DNA from: Streptomyces beigongshangae
GTDB lineage: Bacteria; Actinomycetota; Actinomycetes; Streptomycetales; Streptomycetaceae
Reading direction: 5' to 3'
DNA: 64,000 nucleotides
NCBI RefSeq assembly: GCF_019710745.1
Contig: NZ_JAHKJW010000015.1
Location: forward strand, 103,085-167,084
The notes beneath the pieces were generated by a model. It saw only the letters and a program-made list of their open reading frames with translations, was not told where the DNA came from and made no database searches. The position numbers and the translations under genes were made by a program. Shown one piece after another: positions 30,376 through 39,055 of the stretch. The stretch's first letter is position 1. Each line of letters starts with the position of its first letter.

Positions 30376-33066
30376 ATGGTGGCATGGTCGGCTCGATCCG
30401 CCGGTCTTCTCGGCAGGCTCGGCGAGAAGCGCCGCATCGACGAGCTGACCGGCGGGGCGGCCTCGGGACAGGGCGGCGCGCTGACCCTCCTGGGCGAGGC
30501 GGGCATCGGCAAGAGCGCGTTGCTGGCCCATGCGGCCCATGCGGCGCCGGCGTTCCGGGCCATTCGCGCCTGCGGCTCGGAATTCGAGCAGCAGATGCCG
30601 TACTCCGGACTGCATCAGCTGTGTGTACCGGTGCTGGAACACCTGGACGGTCTGCCGCAACGGCACAGCGAGGCCCTGCGGGTGGCCTTCGGTCTGGTCG
30701 AGGGGACACCCGATTCGTTCCAGATCGGCCTGGCGGCCCTGGGGCTGCTGACGGCCGCGGCGCAGGAACGGCCGCTGCTGTGCCTGATCGACGACGCGCA
30801 CTGGCTGGACGGTGCGTCGTTGCAGGTCATGCTCTTCCTCGCCCGCCGGGTCGGAAGCGACGCGATCGCGATGCTGTTCGCGGCCCGGCCGGGGTACCGG
30901 GCGGGTGAGCTCGACGAGCTGCCGAGGCTGGTCGTGCGGGGCCTGAACGACGAGGACGCGAGGGTGCTGCTGGCGACGCGCAGCGCGTTCCCGCTGGACG
31001 ACCAGGTGCGCGACCGGTTGATCGCGGAGGCCCAGGGGAGCCCGCTGGCGCTGCTGGAGCTGCCACGGGCCGGGGGCTTCCTGCCGCCGGACGCGTCCTC
31101 CGTACCGACCCGTATCGAGCGCGGTTTCCAGGCCAGGCTGACGGACCTGTCCGCGGCGGCCCGGCTCCTGCTGACCGTCGCCGGTGCCGATCCGACCGGC
31201 GACCCCGGCCTGCTCTGGGCGGCCGCGCGCGATCTCGGCCTCGACCTGGCCCTGGCCGGTGAGGAAGCGGCCACGACGGGGCTGGTCGAATTCGGCCACC
31301 GCATCCGGTTCTGCCACCCGCTCGCGCGATCGGCGGTGTACCGGGCCGCCCCGGCCGCCGAACGCCGCACCGCGCACGCCGCGCTGGCCGGGGCCACCGA
31401 CGCGCGGGTGGCGCCGGACCGGCGGGTCTGGCACCGCGCCCAGGCCGCGGCCGGCCCTGACGACGACGTCGCCGCCGAACTGGAGCGCTGCGCGTCACGG
31501 GCGCGGGCACGTGGCGGCGTGGCCGCGGCGGCAGCGTTCCTCGAACGCTCGGTGGCGCTGTCACTGCACCCCGGGCGCCGGATCGAACGGACCCTGGCGG
31601 CGGCGCAGGCCCACTTCGACGCCGGGACGACGGACACGGTGGGGGACCTGCTGGCGACGCTGGAGACCACCGCGCTGGACGAGTACCAGCTCGCCCGGGT
31701 CGATCTCCTGCGGGGCCGGACGGCGTTCACCCAGGAACGCGACGACGGCCCGATGCTCATGACGCGCGCCGCGCAACGGCTGTCCGCCCTGGATCCGGAG
31801 CAGGCACGCGACTCCTTCCTGGACGCCCTCGACATGAGCCTGGTGGTCGGCCGGGGCGGCGGTGTCATCCGCGAGGTGGTGGCCGTGGCCCGGTCCGCGG
31901 CGCCGCCCTCCGACTCACCCGACCTGCTGGACGCGCTGATCGAACTCGTCACCAACGGCTCCTCGACCGCGGCTCCGCTTCTCCGCCGGACCCTGCACGG
32001 CGACGACGAGCCGCTGTGGGTACGGCGGCCGGCCCTCGCGACCATGATCGCCATCGAGCTGTGGGATCCGGAGACCCACACCGTCATCGCCGACCGGCTG
32101 CTGAAGGAGGGCCGCGCCTCGGGCTCCCCGCTGGTGCTCCGGCTCGGTCTGGCACAGAAGGCCGTCGACGCCGTCATGACCGGCGACATCGGTCAGGCGA
32201 TCGCCGCCACGGCCGAGGAGGCGGCCATCGCCGACGCGGTCGGCCTGCCTCCTCTCGTCTACCACCGGTTGCACCTGGCCGCACAGCGCGGCCGGCGTGA
32301 GGAGTTCCTCGAACTGGCCCACGCGGCCGGGAACGCCCCGCGGCGCACGGGACGGGTGACGAACCTGCACGCGACGGCGGCCACCCTGTACAACGGACTC
32401 GCCGACCACCCGGCCGCGCTGGCGGCGGCCCGCAGGGCCACCGAGCACGACGACATCTTCCTCACCGGATCAGCCCTGCCGGAACTCATCGAGGCGGCCG
32501 TCCACTGCAACGACCACGCTGCCGCGGTGGAGGCGCTGGCGTCGCTGACCGAGCGCACCGAGGCCAGCGGAGCCACCGCGGGCCGGGGCATCGCCGCCTG
32601 TGCGCGAGGGCTCGTGACCGGTGTCGAGCACCACTTCGCGGAAGCCGTCGAACTCCTCGCCGAAAGCCGTCTGGTTCCGTACCTGGGCCGGGCGCACCTG
32701 TCGTACGGGCAGTGGCTGCGCCGCAGGGGCCGCCGCCGCGACTGCCGCCGGCACCTGCACACCGCCCACGAACTGCTGTCCGGGGCCGGCAACGAGGGAT
32801 TCACCCGGCAGGCCGCCGAAGGGCTGCGCGCCACCGGGGAGAAGGTCCGCTCCCGCTCCGAACAGCCCTACGAGAAACTCACCATGCAGGAAGTCGCCGT
32901 CGCCCGCCTGGTCGCCGCCGGCGCCACCTCCAACGAAGTGGCCGGCCAGCTCTTCATCAGCAAGCGCACCGTCGACGCGCATCTGCGCAGCATCTTCCGC
33001 AAGCTGGAGCTGACCTCGCGACGGCAGCTCAAGGACCATCCCGACCTGCTCGTCCACGACCGGTAG
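30376..33066 (+). CDS. LAL-type (large ATP-binding LuxR) transcriptional regulator
   Basis: An 896-residue regulator with an N-terminal AAA/STAND ATPase (Walker A GEAGIGKSALL at about 40-50; Walker B LLCLIDDAHWLD), a long alpha-helical TPR-like middle, and a C-terminal LuxR helix-turn-helix at about 836-896 (VAVARLVAAGATSNEVAGQL, ISKRTVDAHLRSIF). ATP and an inducer bound by the middle region control DNA binding in this family. The ATG at 30376 gives the standard N-terminus; GTG at 30367 is an alternative. Large LuxR regulators lie at the edge of the injection-system locus in some Streptomyces, so a regulatory link is possible but not shown. Confidence 0.92.
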   Translation: MVAWSARSAGLLGRLGEKRRIDELTGGAASGQGGALTLLGEAGIGKSALLAHAAHAAPAFRAIRACGSEFEQQMPYSGLHQLCVPVLEHLDGLPQRHSEALRVAFGLVEGTPDSFQIGLAALGLLTAAAQERPLLCLIDDAHWLDGASLQVMLFLARRVGSDAIAMLFAARPGYRAGELDELPRLVVRGLNDEDARVLLATRSAFPLDDQVRDRLIAEAQGSPLALLELPRAGGFLPPDASSVPTRIERGFQARLTDLSAAARLLLTVAGADPTGDPGLLWAAARDLGLDLALAGEEAATTGLVEFGHRIRFCHPLARSAVYRAAPAAERRTAHAALAGATDARVAPDRRVWHRAQAAAGPDDDVAAELERCASRARARGGVAAAAAFLERSVALSLHPGRRIERTLAAAQAHFDAGTTDTVGDLLATLETTALDEYQLARVDLLRGRTAFTQERDDGPMLMTRAAQRLSALDPEQARDSFLDALDMSLVVGRGGGVIREVVAVARSAAPPSDSPDLLDALIELVTNGSSTAAPLLRRTLHGDDEPLWVRRPALATMIAIELWDPETHTVIADRLLKEGRASGSPLVLRLGLAQKAVDAVMTGDIGQAIAATAEEAAIADAVGLPPLVYHRLHLAAQRGRREEFLELAHAAGNAPRRTGRVTNLHATAATLYNGLADHPAALAAARRATEHDDIFLTGSALPELIEAAVHCNDHAAAVEALASLTERTEASGATAGRGIAACARGLVTGVEHHFAEAVELLAESRLVPYLGRAHLSYGQWLRRRGRRRDCRRHLHTAHELLSGAGNEGFTRQAAEGLRATGEKVRSRSEQPYEKLTMQEVAVARLVAAGATSNEVAGQLFISKRTVDAHLRSIFRKLELTSRRQLKDHPDLLVHDR

Positions 33067-33100
33067 TCCGGGCGGGCAGCCGCCGGCCGTCCTCCGTGGA

Positions 33101-33862
33101 TCACGAGATGTATCCCTCGCGCATCGCGTAGGCCACGGCGTGCGCGCGATTGCGCAGGTTCATCCGTGTGGTGAGTCCCTGCATGATGCTCTTGATGGTC
33201 CGTTCCGAGTAGGAGAGCTTCCCGGCGATCTCGTTCGTGTCCATTCCCTCCGATATCAGCCGGAGGACGTCGATCTCGCGAGGGGTGAGATAACCGCTCC
33301 GAGCGGCGGGACCGACCGCCGCTCCCGGACGCAACACCTTGACCTGGCTCATCAGCCGGCTCAGCAGATCGGAGGGCAGGTCGCCCTCGCCGTGGAAGGC
33401 CGCGGTCACCGCCCGCAGCAGTCGGCTGCCGGTGGCCTCGTGCCGCCAGACGATGGCGCCGACACCGCTCTCGATGACGTCCAGCAACTCGGCCTCACGG
33501 ATGAGACCGATCACCAGGACGGGGCGCAGGCCCTCGCTGCGGACCATTCTGCGCAACTGTGACAGCAGTGCCTGGTCGATCGATTCGGCGAGCAGTACGG
33601 CGACGCCGTCGCCGTGCGGGGCGGCTTCGCCGACGAGGTCGACCTCCGGGTACCGGCGGAGATGGGCGACCGTTCCTTCCCGCAGGATCGGATCCGGGGC
33701 GTGGACGACCACGGGAATCCTTCTCCGCTCCTCCGCCGGGCTCCGCTCCTCCACCGGGGCGGAGTGACCTTCCTTCACGGCCTCTCCGTCCCCGCCGACC
33801 GGACCGGGCAGTCCGCCCGGCGGGCCCGGGGGAGAGCGCCCGGGAGGCCGCGGGGGGAACAT
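33101..33862 (-). CDS. LuxR/NarL-type regulator with degenerate receiver
   Basis: A 253-residue protein. The C-terminal 63 residues are a LuxR helix-turn-helix beginning YLTPREIDVLRLISEGMDTN. Residues 50-180 have the outline of a NarL receiver (VVVHAPDPILREGTVAHL), but the phospho-accepting Asp region reads VAVLLAESIDQ, with no conserved DxR following strand 3, so phosphorylation is doubtful. The start at 33862 is supported by AGGA eight nt upstream; GTG at 33778 behind GGAGAGG is an alternative and would remove a Pro/Gly-rich leader. No kinase is adjacent. It may sense a ligand or partner and regulate genes near the injection system. Confidence 0.85.
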   Translation of the reverse strand: MFPPRPPGRSPPGPPGGLPGPVGGDGEAVKEGHSAPVEERSPAEERRRIPVVVHAPDPILREGTVAHLRRYPEVDLVGEAAPHGDGVAVLLAESIDQALLSQLRRMVRSEGLRPVLVIGLIREAELLDVIESGVGAIVWRHEATGSRLLRAVTAAFHGEGDLPSDLLSRLMSQVKVLRPGAAVGPAARSGYLTPREIDVLRLISEGMDTNEIAGKLSYSERTIKSIMQGLTTRMNLRNRAHAVAYAMREGYIS

Positions 33863-34145
33863 CCGGATCCTGCGGTGCCCGCGTCGTCGGACGCGGGCAC
33901 GGTCCTGCGGTGTCTCATGGTGGTTCTCCGTCGCTGATCTCAGGATGCCGTGCGGCGGGAGGCCGCGTGGACCCGCATGAGGTCATGTCCGCGGTGACTC
34001 CCGGCACTTCGAATATCCCCCGTCCCACCTGGGACGGCGTCGGCAACGGTTGCCTATTTCGCGTGCTCGACCCGCGCAGGCCGGGTAGGCACCGCCCGGC
34101 TCCTGCCGACCGGCGCCCGCCGCGGTGCTCCGCGGGGAACGGTGC
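33863..34145. other. Intergenic, no gene seen
   Basis: Upstream region of the LuxR-type gene and downstream region of the membrane/lectin gene. It holds no recognised gene, hairpin or operator. Confidence 0.5.
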
Positions 34146-35570
34146 TCAGCCGTCGCCGGGGTGGACGATCTGCCACTCCTGGTCGTCGGTGGTGGAGCAG
34201 TCGTAGATCGTCAGCTTCGCCTCGTCGACACCGGTGCTGAAGCCCGAGACGTCGAGGCACTTGTTGTTGCTCGCGAGGTTGCGGATCCAGTGGCCGCCGC
34301 TCCTCTGCTCGGCGAGCCACCACAGCTGGTTGTCGGCGGTCGTACCGTCACAGGTGAACTCCACGACGGGCGTCCTGACGGGCTTCGCGCCGTAGCCGTC
34401 CAGGTCCATGCAGAGCCGGTCCCTGACGTTGCGGATCTGGAAGAGGGCGGTGCCACCGGGTCCCCCTTCCGGATCCGTCACCTCCAGGTTCCAGAGCTGG
34501 TTGTCGGCGGTGCCCTCGTCGCAGGTGTACTGCTGGACCCGTCCGGTCTTCCGGCCGCCGCCCTCGCCGGGGAGATCGGCGCACCGCTTGGTGGTCAGGT
34601 TGCGGAGGAGGACGTTGCTCGCGGGCAGTACGCTCTCGGGCTTCTCCTCGGCCGGCGGTGACGGTGCCGGCGCGCCGCCGCCGCCCCCGCCCTCGTCCGC
34701 CGGCGCGGATTCGGCCGGCTCCACCTCCGGCTTCGGTGCCGGCGGCTTCACCACCGGGGCCTGCGACACCGAGGGGACGGGTGCCAGTGTGCTGATGCCG
34801 GCCTCGTCGAACTTCTCCTTCGCATCGCTGCGGACCTTGGGCTGATAGGCGATCCACAGCATCACGAAGGTGATCGCGAGCGCCATGAGGACACCGAGGA
34901 AGGTGGCCGGCCAGCGCGGCAGGAAACCCCGCTGCACATAGGTGCCCTGGACATCGAGCGGCGCGACCCCCGAGCGCTGCACGGCGAGGGTGTACGGCCG
35001 CTCCTCCTTGGACCCGAACCAGATGACGCCCGGCGGCTTCAGCACGGTCTTCACGAACGCGGCGCGGCCCGGCTCGATCTGCACGTTGCCCGGACGGATG
35101 TCGTAGGACAGCTCACCGCCGTTGTCACTGCCGCCGACCGAGGCGGTGACCTTCGTGTTGCCGAGGTTGTCGACGGCCAGCGTCGGCCGCCCCCGCAACC
35201 GCCCCTTGACCGTCGGCGGCACCAGTTCCGCCCGCAGCTCCGTGAAGGGGGTGATGGTCAGGTTGCCCTCCGGGACGGTGACCGCCTCCGGATGCTCGGT
35301 CGGCGTGATCCGGACCGCGTACGGATTCGCCCCCGCCGTGGCGTCCGGCGTGCGCGGCGGCGCGAACGTCAGGTCGACCGAGCCCGTCGTCCCCGGGTAC
35401 AGCCGGAGCGTCGGCGGCTCCACCGTCGTCCAGGGCGCGACATCGCCCACGGGCTCGAAACGGTACTCGTCCACCACGTCGCCGGTGTTGCGAAGACGCA
35501 GGCGCACGGTGGTACTGCCACCGGGGTCCACCGTCGTCGACGCCGGCTCCAAAGAAGTCCAAAGGCTCAC
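34146..35570 (-). CDS. One-TM membrane protein with N-terminal Ig-like and C-terminal ricin domains (CisA-like)
   Basis: A 474-residue protein with no signal peptide. Residues 1-120 and 120-215 are beta-rich Ig-like segments (RLRLRNTGDVVDEYRFEP) that should face the cytoplasm; one membrane helix lies at about 221-242. A Pro/Glu-rich spacer with a Gly run (260-310) leads to a beta-trefoil ricin lectin (about 320-474) with repeated DNQLW motifs, placed outside. This inside-TM-outside layout beside a CIS operon resembles CisA, the membrane protein needed for CIS-mediated cell death in Streptomyces, as remembered from the literature. It may link the particle to the envelope. The match is by layout and context only. 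Confidence 0.8.
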   Translation of the reverse strand: MSLWTSLEPASTTVDPGGSTTVRLRLRNTGDVVDEYRFEPVGDVAPWTTVEPPTLRLYPGTTGSVDLTFAPPRTPDATAGANPYAVRITPTEHPEAVTVPEGNLTITPFTELRAELVPPTVKGRLRGRPTLAVDNLGNTKVTASVGGSDNGGELSYDIRPGNVQIEPGRAAFVKTVLKPPGVIWFGSKEERPYTLAVQRSGVAPLDVQGTYVQRGFLPRWPATFLGVLMALAITFVMLWIAYQPKVRSDAKEKFDEAGISTLAPVPSVSQAPVVKPPAPKPEVEPAESAPADEGGGGGGAPAPSPPAEEKPESVLPASNVLLRNLTTKRCADLPGEGGGRKTGRVQQYTCDEGTADNQLWNLEVTDPEGGPGGTALFQIRNVRDRLCMDLDGYGAKPVRTPVVEFTCDGTTADNQLWWLAEQRSGGHWIRNLASNNKCLDVSGFSTGVDEAKLTIYDCSTTDDQEWQIVHPGDG

Positions 35571-35687
35571 GTCGGAAGGCTACGGAAGCGTCACCGCACC
35601 TGTCGCCGGATCAGGTGCACGGCCGGCCGCCCGCAGGGGACGGGGCGGCTGCCCCGCCGTACGGCCGGTCAGGACGTGGGGGCAGGA

Positions 35688-35724
35688 CCTGTCCGCCGGC
35701 CCGGTGGACGGGCCGGCGGACAGG
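35688..35724 (-). terminator. Perfect 16-bp hairpin downstream of cutinase gene
   Basis: CCTGTCCGCCGGCCCG (35688-35703) and CGGGCCGGCGGACAGG (35709-35724) pair perfectly with a 5-nt loop. It lies 12 nt after the stop of the cutinase gene (minus strand) and upstream of the membrane/lectin gene start, so it should end the cutinase transcript. Confidence 0.7.
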
Positions 35725-35735
35725 GCGTGACGGGC

Positions 35736-36716
35736 TCAGCCGGTGTGCGGGCAGTTGCCGCGGTACTCCTCGATGGTGGTGCTCGCCGGAGGCAGCGGGC
35801 ACAGGAACTGCTCGTAGCGGGTGTCGTTGTCGATGAACCGCTTCAGCCAGGAGACGCTGTACTTCGCGACCGTGGTGTTCGACGAGGTCGGGGCGGAGTG
35901 CGAGGCGCCGTTCAGTTCCAGGTAGGCGCGGTTCAGGGTGGACGGCAGACTGGTGTAGAAGGGCTCCGCGTGCGAGGAGACCGGGGCGACCGTGTCACCG
36001 TCCGCTCCGACGACCAGGGTGGGTGTCCTGACCTCCGGCCAGGTCTTGTCCGTGTTCCACGGGGTGAGCGGGATCGAGGCCTGGAGCGACGGCCGGTCCT
36101 TGGTCGCTTCGAGCGAGCCGCCGCCACCCATGGAGTGCCCCATGACGCCGAGCCGGGTGCTGTCGATCCGGGTACGGACGCTGCTGGTGTTCGTCAAGTA
36201 GTCCAGGGCCGCGAGCAGTTGGTCGCCCCGGCTGGCCGGCTGGTCGAGGGTGCTGAGGGTGTCGATGGTGATCACGACGAAGCCCTGGGAGGCCAGCCGG
36301 GGACCCAGCCACGAGACCGACGACTGGGAGGCGGTGAACCCGGGCGAGACGGCCACCGCCCCGAACGTGCCGTCGCTGGTGCTGGTCGGGTAGTAGACGG
36401 TGCCGCCGCCGAAGCCGCTGACGCTGGACCGGGACACGGTCGTCTGCGAGACGGCGTACGGGCCCCGCGCGGCCTCGATGCTGGCGTTGGTCGGCGCCGG
36501 GCCACGTTCGTAGGGGTTCTCCGCGGCGTCCGCGACACCGGTGAAGGACGTGGTCAGACCGACGAGGGCGGCGGCCGTGGCCAGCAGCGACACGAGCCGG
36601 CTGCGCGTCCCGCGGCGGCGCGGCGCGCTCGCCCCCCGTGCGGGGAGCCCGGGGGCGGGGGAGGAACGGGGAGCGGGGACGGGTGTGGGGGATGCTTGCA
36701 CGAACGGTCCTTTCAC
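35736..36716 (-). CDS. Secreted cutinase / PET-hydrolase-type polyester hydrolase
   Basis: A 326-residue exported enzyme. An Arg-rich stretch (33-40) and a hydrophobic core to about 64 form a signal peptide with a long N-terminal extension; the mature part begins near ENPYERG. Catalytic serine S195 sits in GHSMGGGG, with an Asp at 239 or 241 in GADGDTVAP and His273 in GASHSAP; two cysteines near the end (306 and 322) fit the family's C-terminal disulfide. The tract KYSVSWLKRFIDNDTRYEQF is very like Thermobifida cutinase TfCut2, which cleaves cutin and PET. It should hydrolyse polyesters or triacylglycerols outside the cell. GTG start at 36716 lacks a strong ribosome site. Confidence 0.9.
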   Translation of the reverse strand: MKGPFVQASPTPVPAPRSSPAPGLPARGASAPRRRGTRSRLVSLLATAAALVGLTTSFTGVADAAENPYERGPAPTNASIEAARGPYAVSQTTVSRSSVSGFGGGTVYYPTSTSDGTFGAVAVSPGFTASQSSVSWLGPRLASQGFVVITIDTLSTLDQPASRGDQLLAALDYLTNTSSVRTRIDSTRLGVMGHSMGGGGSLEATKDRPSLQASIPLTPWNTDKTWPEVRTPTLVVGADGDTVAPVSSHAEPFYTSLPSTLNRAYLELNGASHSAPTSSNTTVAKYSVSWLKRFIDNDTRYEQFLCPLPPASTTIEEYRGNCPHTG

Positions 36717-37169
36717 CAGGTTCCGTGGGTGGCACGGGAGCGGTGGCTCCGGCGGTGCGTGTCCTGCTCATGGCCGGCCGGGCGGGTCCGTGGCTGGTCG
36801 AGCCCCGGATCGCCCGGCCGTACCCGACGCGGGTCGAAGGACGTGGTGTCACCTCACGGAAGCAACGAGGATGTCTCGGATGTCGCATGGGCGGTGCGCG
36901 GTGCTGTGTGCGAAACGGCCCCGACGGCACGACATACGACCGGGCCGTGGGGACCCGTGCCTTTTGGAGCAGCAACACCATAGGGCCACTCCGGCTCTGC
37001 GTCACCGGCGACAACACGGGTTTCGCCGACGGATCCGCCGCGACCCGGCCGGTGTGTCACGCAGGTGACCGGTGAGCCGTCCGGTGGCGAACACCTGGAC
37101 CGCCATGGGACAGCTGTGCCGGCCGCGACCCGTCCGACCGCGACCCGTCCGGCCGGACGGAGGCCGGGC
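36717..37169. other. 453-nt gap without recognised gene
   Basis: Separates the cutinase start from the SARP gene stop. The open frames here lack consistent codon bias and carry no motif. A promoter for the cutinase gene must lie in its left part. No hairpin or operator stands out. Confidence 0.45.
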
Positions 37170-37925
37170 TCAGGTCCCGGAGGGCTGAAGTCTCGGCCGC
37201 CCGTCGTGTTCGGCGCGGGCCGGCAGGAGGGCCCTCAGCGAGGCGGAGGGTTCCAGTCCCAATTCCTCCCGCAGGGTGCGGCGGCAATTCTCGTACTGGC
37301 GCAGGGCCGCGCCTCTGTTGCCGGCCGCCAGATGCGCTTCCATCAGTACGCGATGAGCGCTTTCCCGCAAGGGTTCGGTACGCACGGCGGTGAGTCCGGC
37401 GGCGACGGCTTCACCGTGTCGTTGTGCTGCGGTGAGTCGCTCCGTCATCGCTTCCAGGGCATAAAGCCGGAGCTGATGGTATTGCTCCTGCTCAATCAGT
37501 ATCCAGTCGTTTTCCGGCCACTCGGGCAGCAAATCCGCCGACAGGTCCGCCAGGGTCCGCATGGTGAGGATGTCGTCGCACGGGCGTGAGTTGTCGAGCA
37601 GTCTGTGTGCGTGTGCGACGGCCTTGTGCAGGTCGACGCTGATGTCCTTGGAGATGGCCAGCTCGTGCGAGGAGGCGTCGATGATGGGGTGGCCCGTGCG
37701 GGCCGCCCGCCAGAGGGACGACCTCAGATTTGCGTTGGCGCGTGGTGTGGTGACGTTCGGCCAGAGCGTCCCGGCCACGTAGGAACGGGATCGCGGCATG
37801 TCCTGCAGGGCAAGGAATGCGAGAAGTCGTTGAGTGCTGGAGCAAACTGGAATACGAGTATGATTAACCGTTAATGCGAATCCCTTGAGCAGCCTCAGGG
37901 TGGTCAGTTGATGTTGTCCGTTCAT
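37170..37925 (-). CDS. SARP/BTAD-type transcriptional regulator with a TTA codon
   Basis: A 251-residue AfsR/SARP-like regulator: an OmpR-type winged-helix region (about 8-95, with TQRLLAFLALQDMPRSRSYVAGTLWP) followed by a bacterial transcriptional activation domain (about 100-245, with TEPLRESAHRVLMEAHLAAGN). The ATG at 37925 gives MNGQHQLTTLRLL and follows GGGGGC. Codon 18 is TTA (37872-37874), so translation should need the bldA tRNA, linking it to development. The N-terminal coding region is less GC-rich than its neighbours. It lies upstream of and divergent from the injection-system operon and is a candidate activator of it, though regulation is not shown. Confidence 0.88.
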   Translation of the reverse strand: MNGQHQLTTLRLLKGFALTVNHTRIPVCSSTQRLLAFLALQDMPRSRSYVAGTLWPNVTTPRANANLRSSLWRAARTGHPIIDASSHELAISKDISVDLHKAVAHAHRLLDNSRPCDDILTMRTLADLSADLLPEWPENDWILIEQEQYHQLRLYALEAMTERLTAAQRHGEAVAAGLTAVRTEPLRESAHRVLMEAHLAAGNRGAALRQYENCRRTLREELGLEPSASLRALLPARAEHDGRPRLQPSGT

Positions 37926-38073
37926 CGACGCCCCCGGTACCGATGTCGGCTTCGGTGATCTTCGGTGTGGCCCCAGAGGTTCCTGATGCCATGTTACGAG
38001 CAAGTGGTGATCGTAGGCTCGACTATTAACGTGACAGGCGTCAAAAAGGAATCACCGGGGCGTCGCGAAAACG

Positions 38074-38271
38074 TCACCCGTCGCCTTCCTCCAGCTCGTC
38101 GAGCCAGGTCCGCACCGCTGCGAGGGCGTCGGCGGCCCTGCTCACCGCCGAGGGCGGTTCCTGCTGCCCGTCGACGCTCTGGACGATGCGTGCGCGAAAG
38201 CCGTCCTCCCTGCCGCTTTCCATCCATACCCGGAGTATCAGGACGCCGGACCGCGTTGAGGGGGTCTCCAT
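38074..38271 (-). CDS. Small hypothetical protein upstream of injection-system operon
   Basis: A 65-residue protein beginning METPSTRSGVLILRVWMESG and ending VRTWLDELEEGDG. The codon pattern is that of real coding sequence and the alternation of strand (VLILRVWM, FRARIVQSV) and C-terminal helix suggests a compact domain. A GTG at 38301 would add ten residues. It is divergent from the DUF4255 gene (about 200 nt apart). No family was recognised; its place suggests it belongs to the injection-system locus. Confidence 0.55.
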   Translation of the reverse strand: METPSTRSGVLILRVWMESGREDGFRARIVQSVDGQQEPPSAVSRAADALAAVRTWLDELEEGDG

Positions 38272-38470
38272 GAGCGACCGAGTGTCCCCCGCCGCTGTCA
38301 CTCCGGCGTCGCCGATCCGTGTCCGATGACGTCGTCGCGGCCCGGGAGGACGCCCGCGCGGACGCGGCGGTGACGCCGGAGTGACGGACGGGTCGCGGGC
38401 GGATCACAACGGGTTCCGCATCCTCGTCGGTGCAGGTCGTCAGTACGCGCCGGGCCGAGGGGGGCTTCGC

Positions 38471-39055
38471 ATGGGTGACTTCGGTGTGATCGCCGATGTC
38501 TCGTCAGTTGTCGTGAGCGCGCTGACGCGGTCCCTGAGCGACCTGGGCCAGGGCCGGATGGAACCGCCGCGAGCGGAACTGCACGACCTGTCCGAGGCGG
38601 TGCAGACCTCACCCCCGAAACTCACCGTGTTCCTCTACGAGATCGCCGAGGACCCCGCCTCGCGCAACCGGCCCCCGGTGCGCTCCCAGCCGCCCGACCC
38701 GCCGACCACCCGCCGGCCGCCGATGGCCCTGCTGCTGCGGTACCTGATCACCCCCTGGGGCGGCGACCAGGAGACCCAGCACCGGATGCTCGGGCGTGCG
38801 CTGCAGACCTTCTACGACGACGCGATCCTGGACGGCGCGCAGCTGTCCGGAAGCCTGGCCGGCGGCGTCGACTCGCTGCACGTGACCCTGACACCGCTGA
38901 CGCTCGATCAGAAGTCCTGGGTCTGGTACGCGATCCAGAAGCCCTACCGGCTCTCGCTGAACTACGAGATCCGCGTCGTCGACCTGGACTCGGCGGTCGA
39001 GACGCCGGTGCGTCCGGTGCGGAGCCGGATCATCGAGGGGACGGCGACGCCGTGA
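38471..39055 (+). CDS. cis16: DUF4255 cap/terminator protein of contractile injection system
   Basis: A 194-residue protein of the DUF4255 family, equivalent to Afp16/Pvc16, which caps the sheath and tube. Recognisable parts are the N-terminal VIADVSSVVVSALTRSL, the middle YLITPWGGDQETQHRMLGRALQ and the C-terminal SLNYEIRVVDLDS. The ATG at 38471 follows a GAGGGGG tract; an in-frame extension to 38381 lacks conserved residues. It overlaps the next gene by 4 nt (GTGA). This is the first gene of the plus-strand operon, so the operon promoter should lie in 38302-38470, where no consensus was identified. Confidence 0.9.
   Translation: MGDFGVIADVSSVVVSALTRSLSDLGQGRMEPPRAELHDLSEAVQTSPPKLTVFLYEIAEDPASRNRPPVRSQPPDPPTTRRPPMALLLRYLITPWGGDQETQHRMLGRALQTFYDDAILDGAQLSGSLAGGVDSLHVTLTPLTLDQKSWVWYAIQKPYRLSLNYEIRVVDLDSAVETPVRPVRSRIIEGTATP

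Noticed and set aside
36717..37169. Open frames in the gap between cutinase and SARP genes
   Set aside because: No codon bias, no motif, no ribosome site.
37863..37875. ATTAACCGTTAAT inverted repeat inside the SARP gene
   Set aside because: It lies in coding DNA including the TTA codon and has short arms; better explained as coding sequence.
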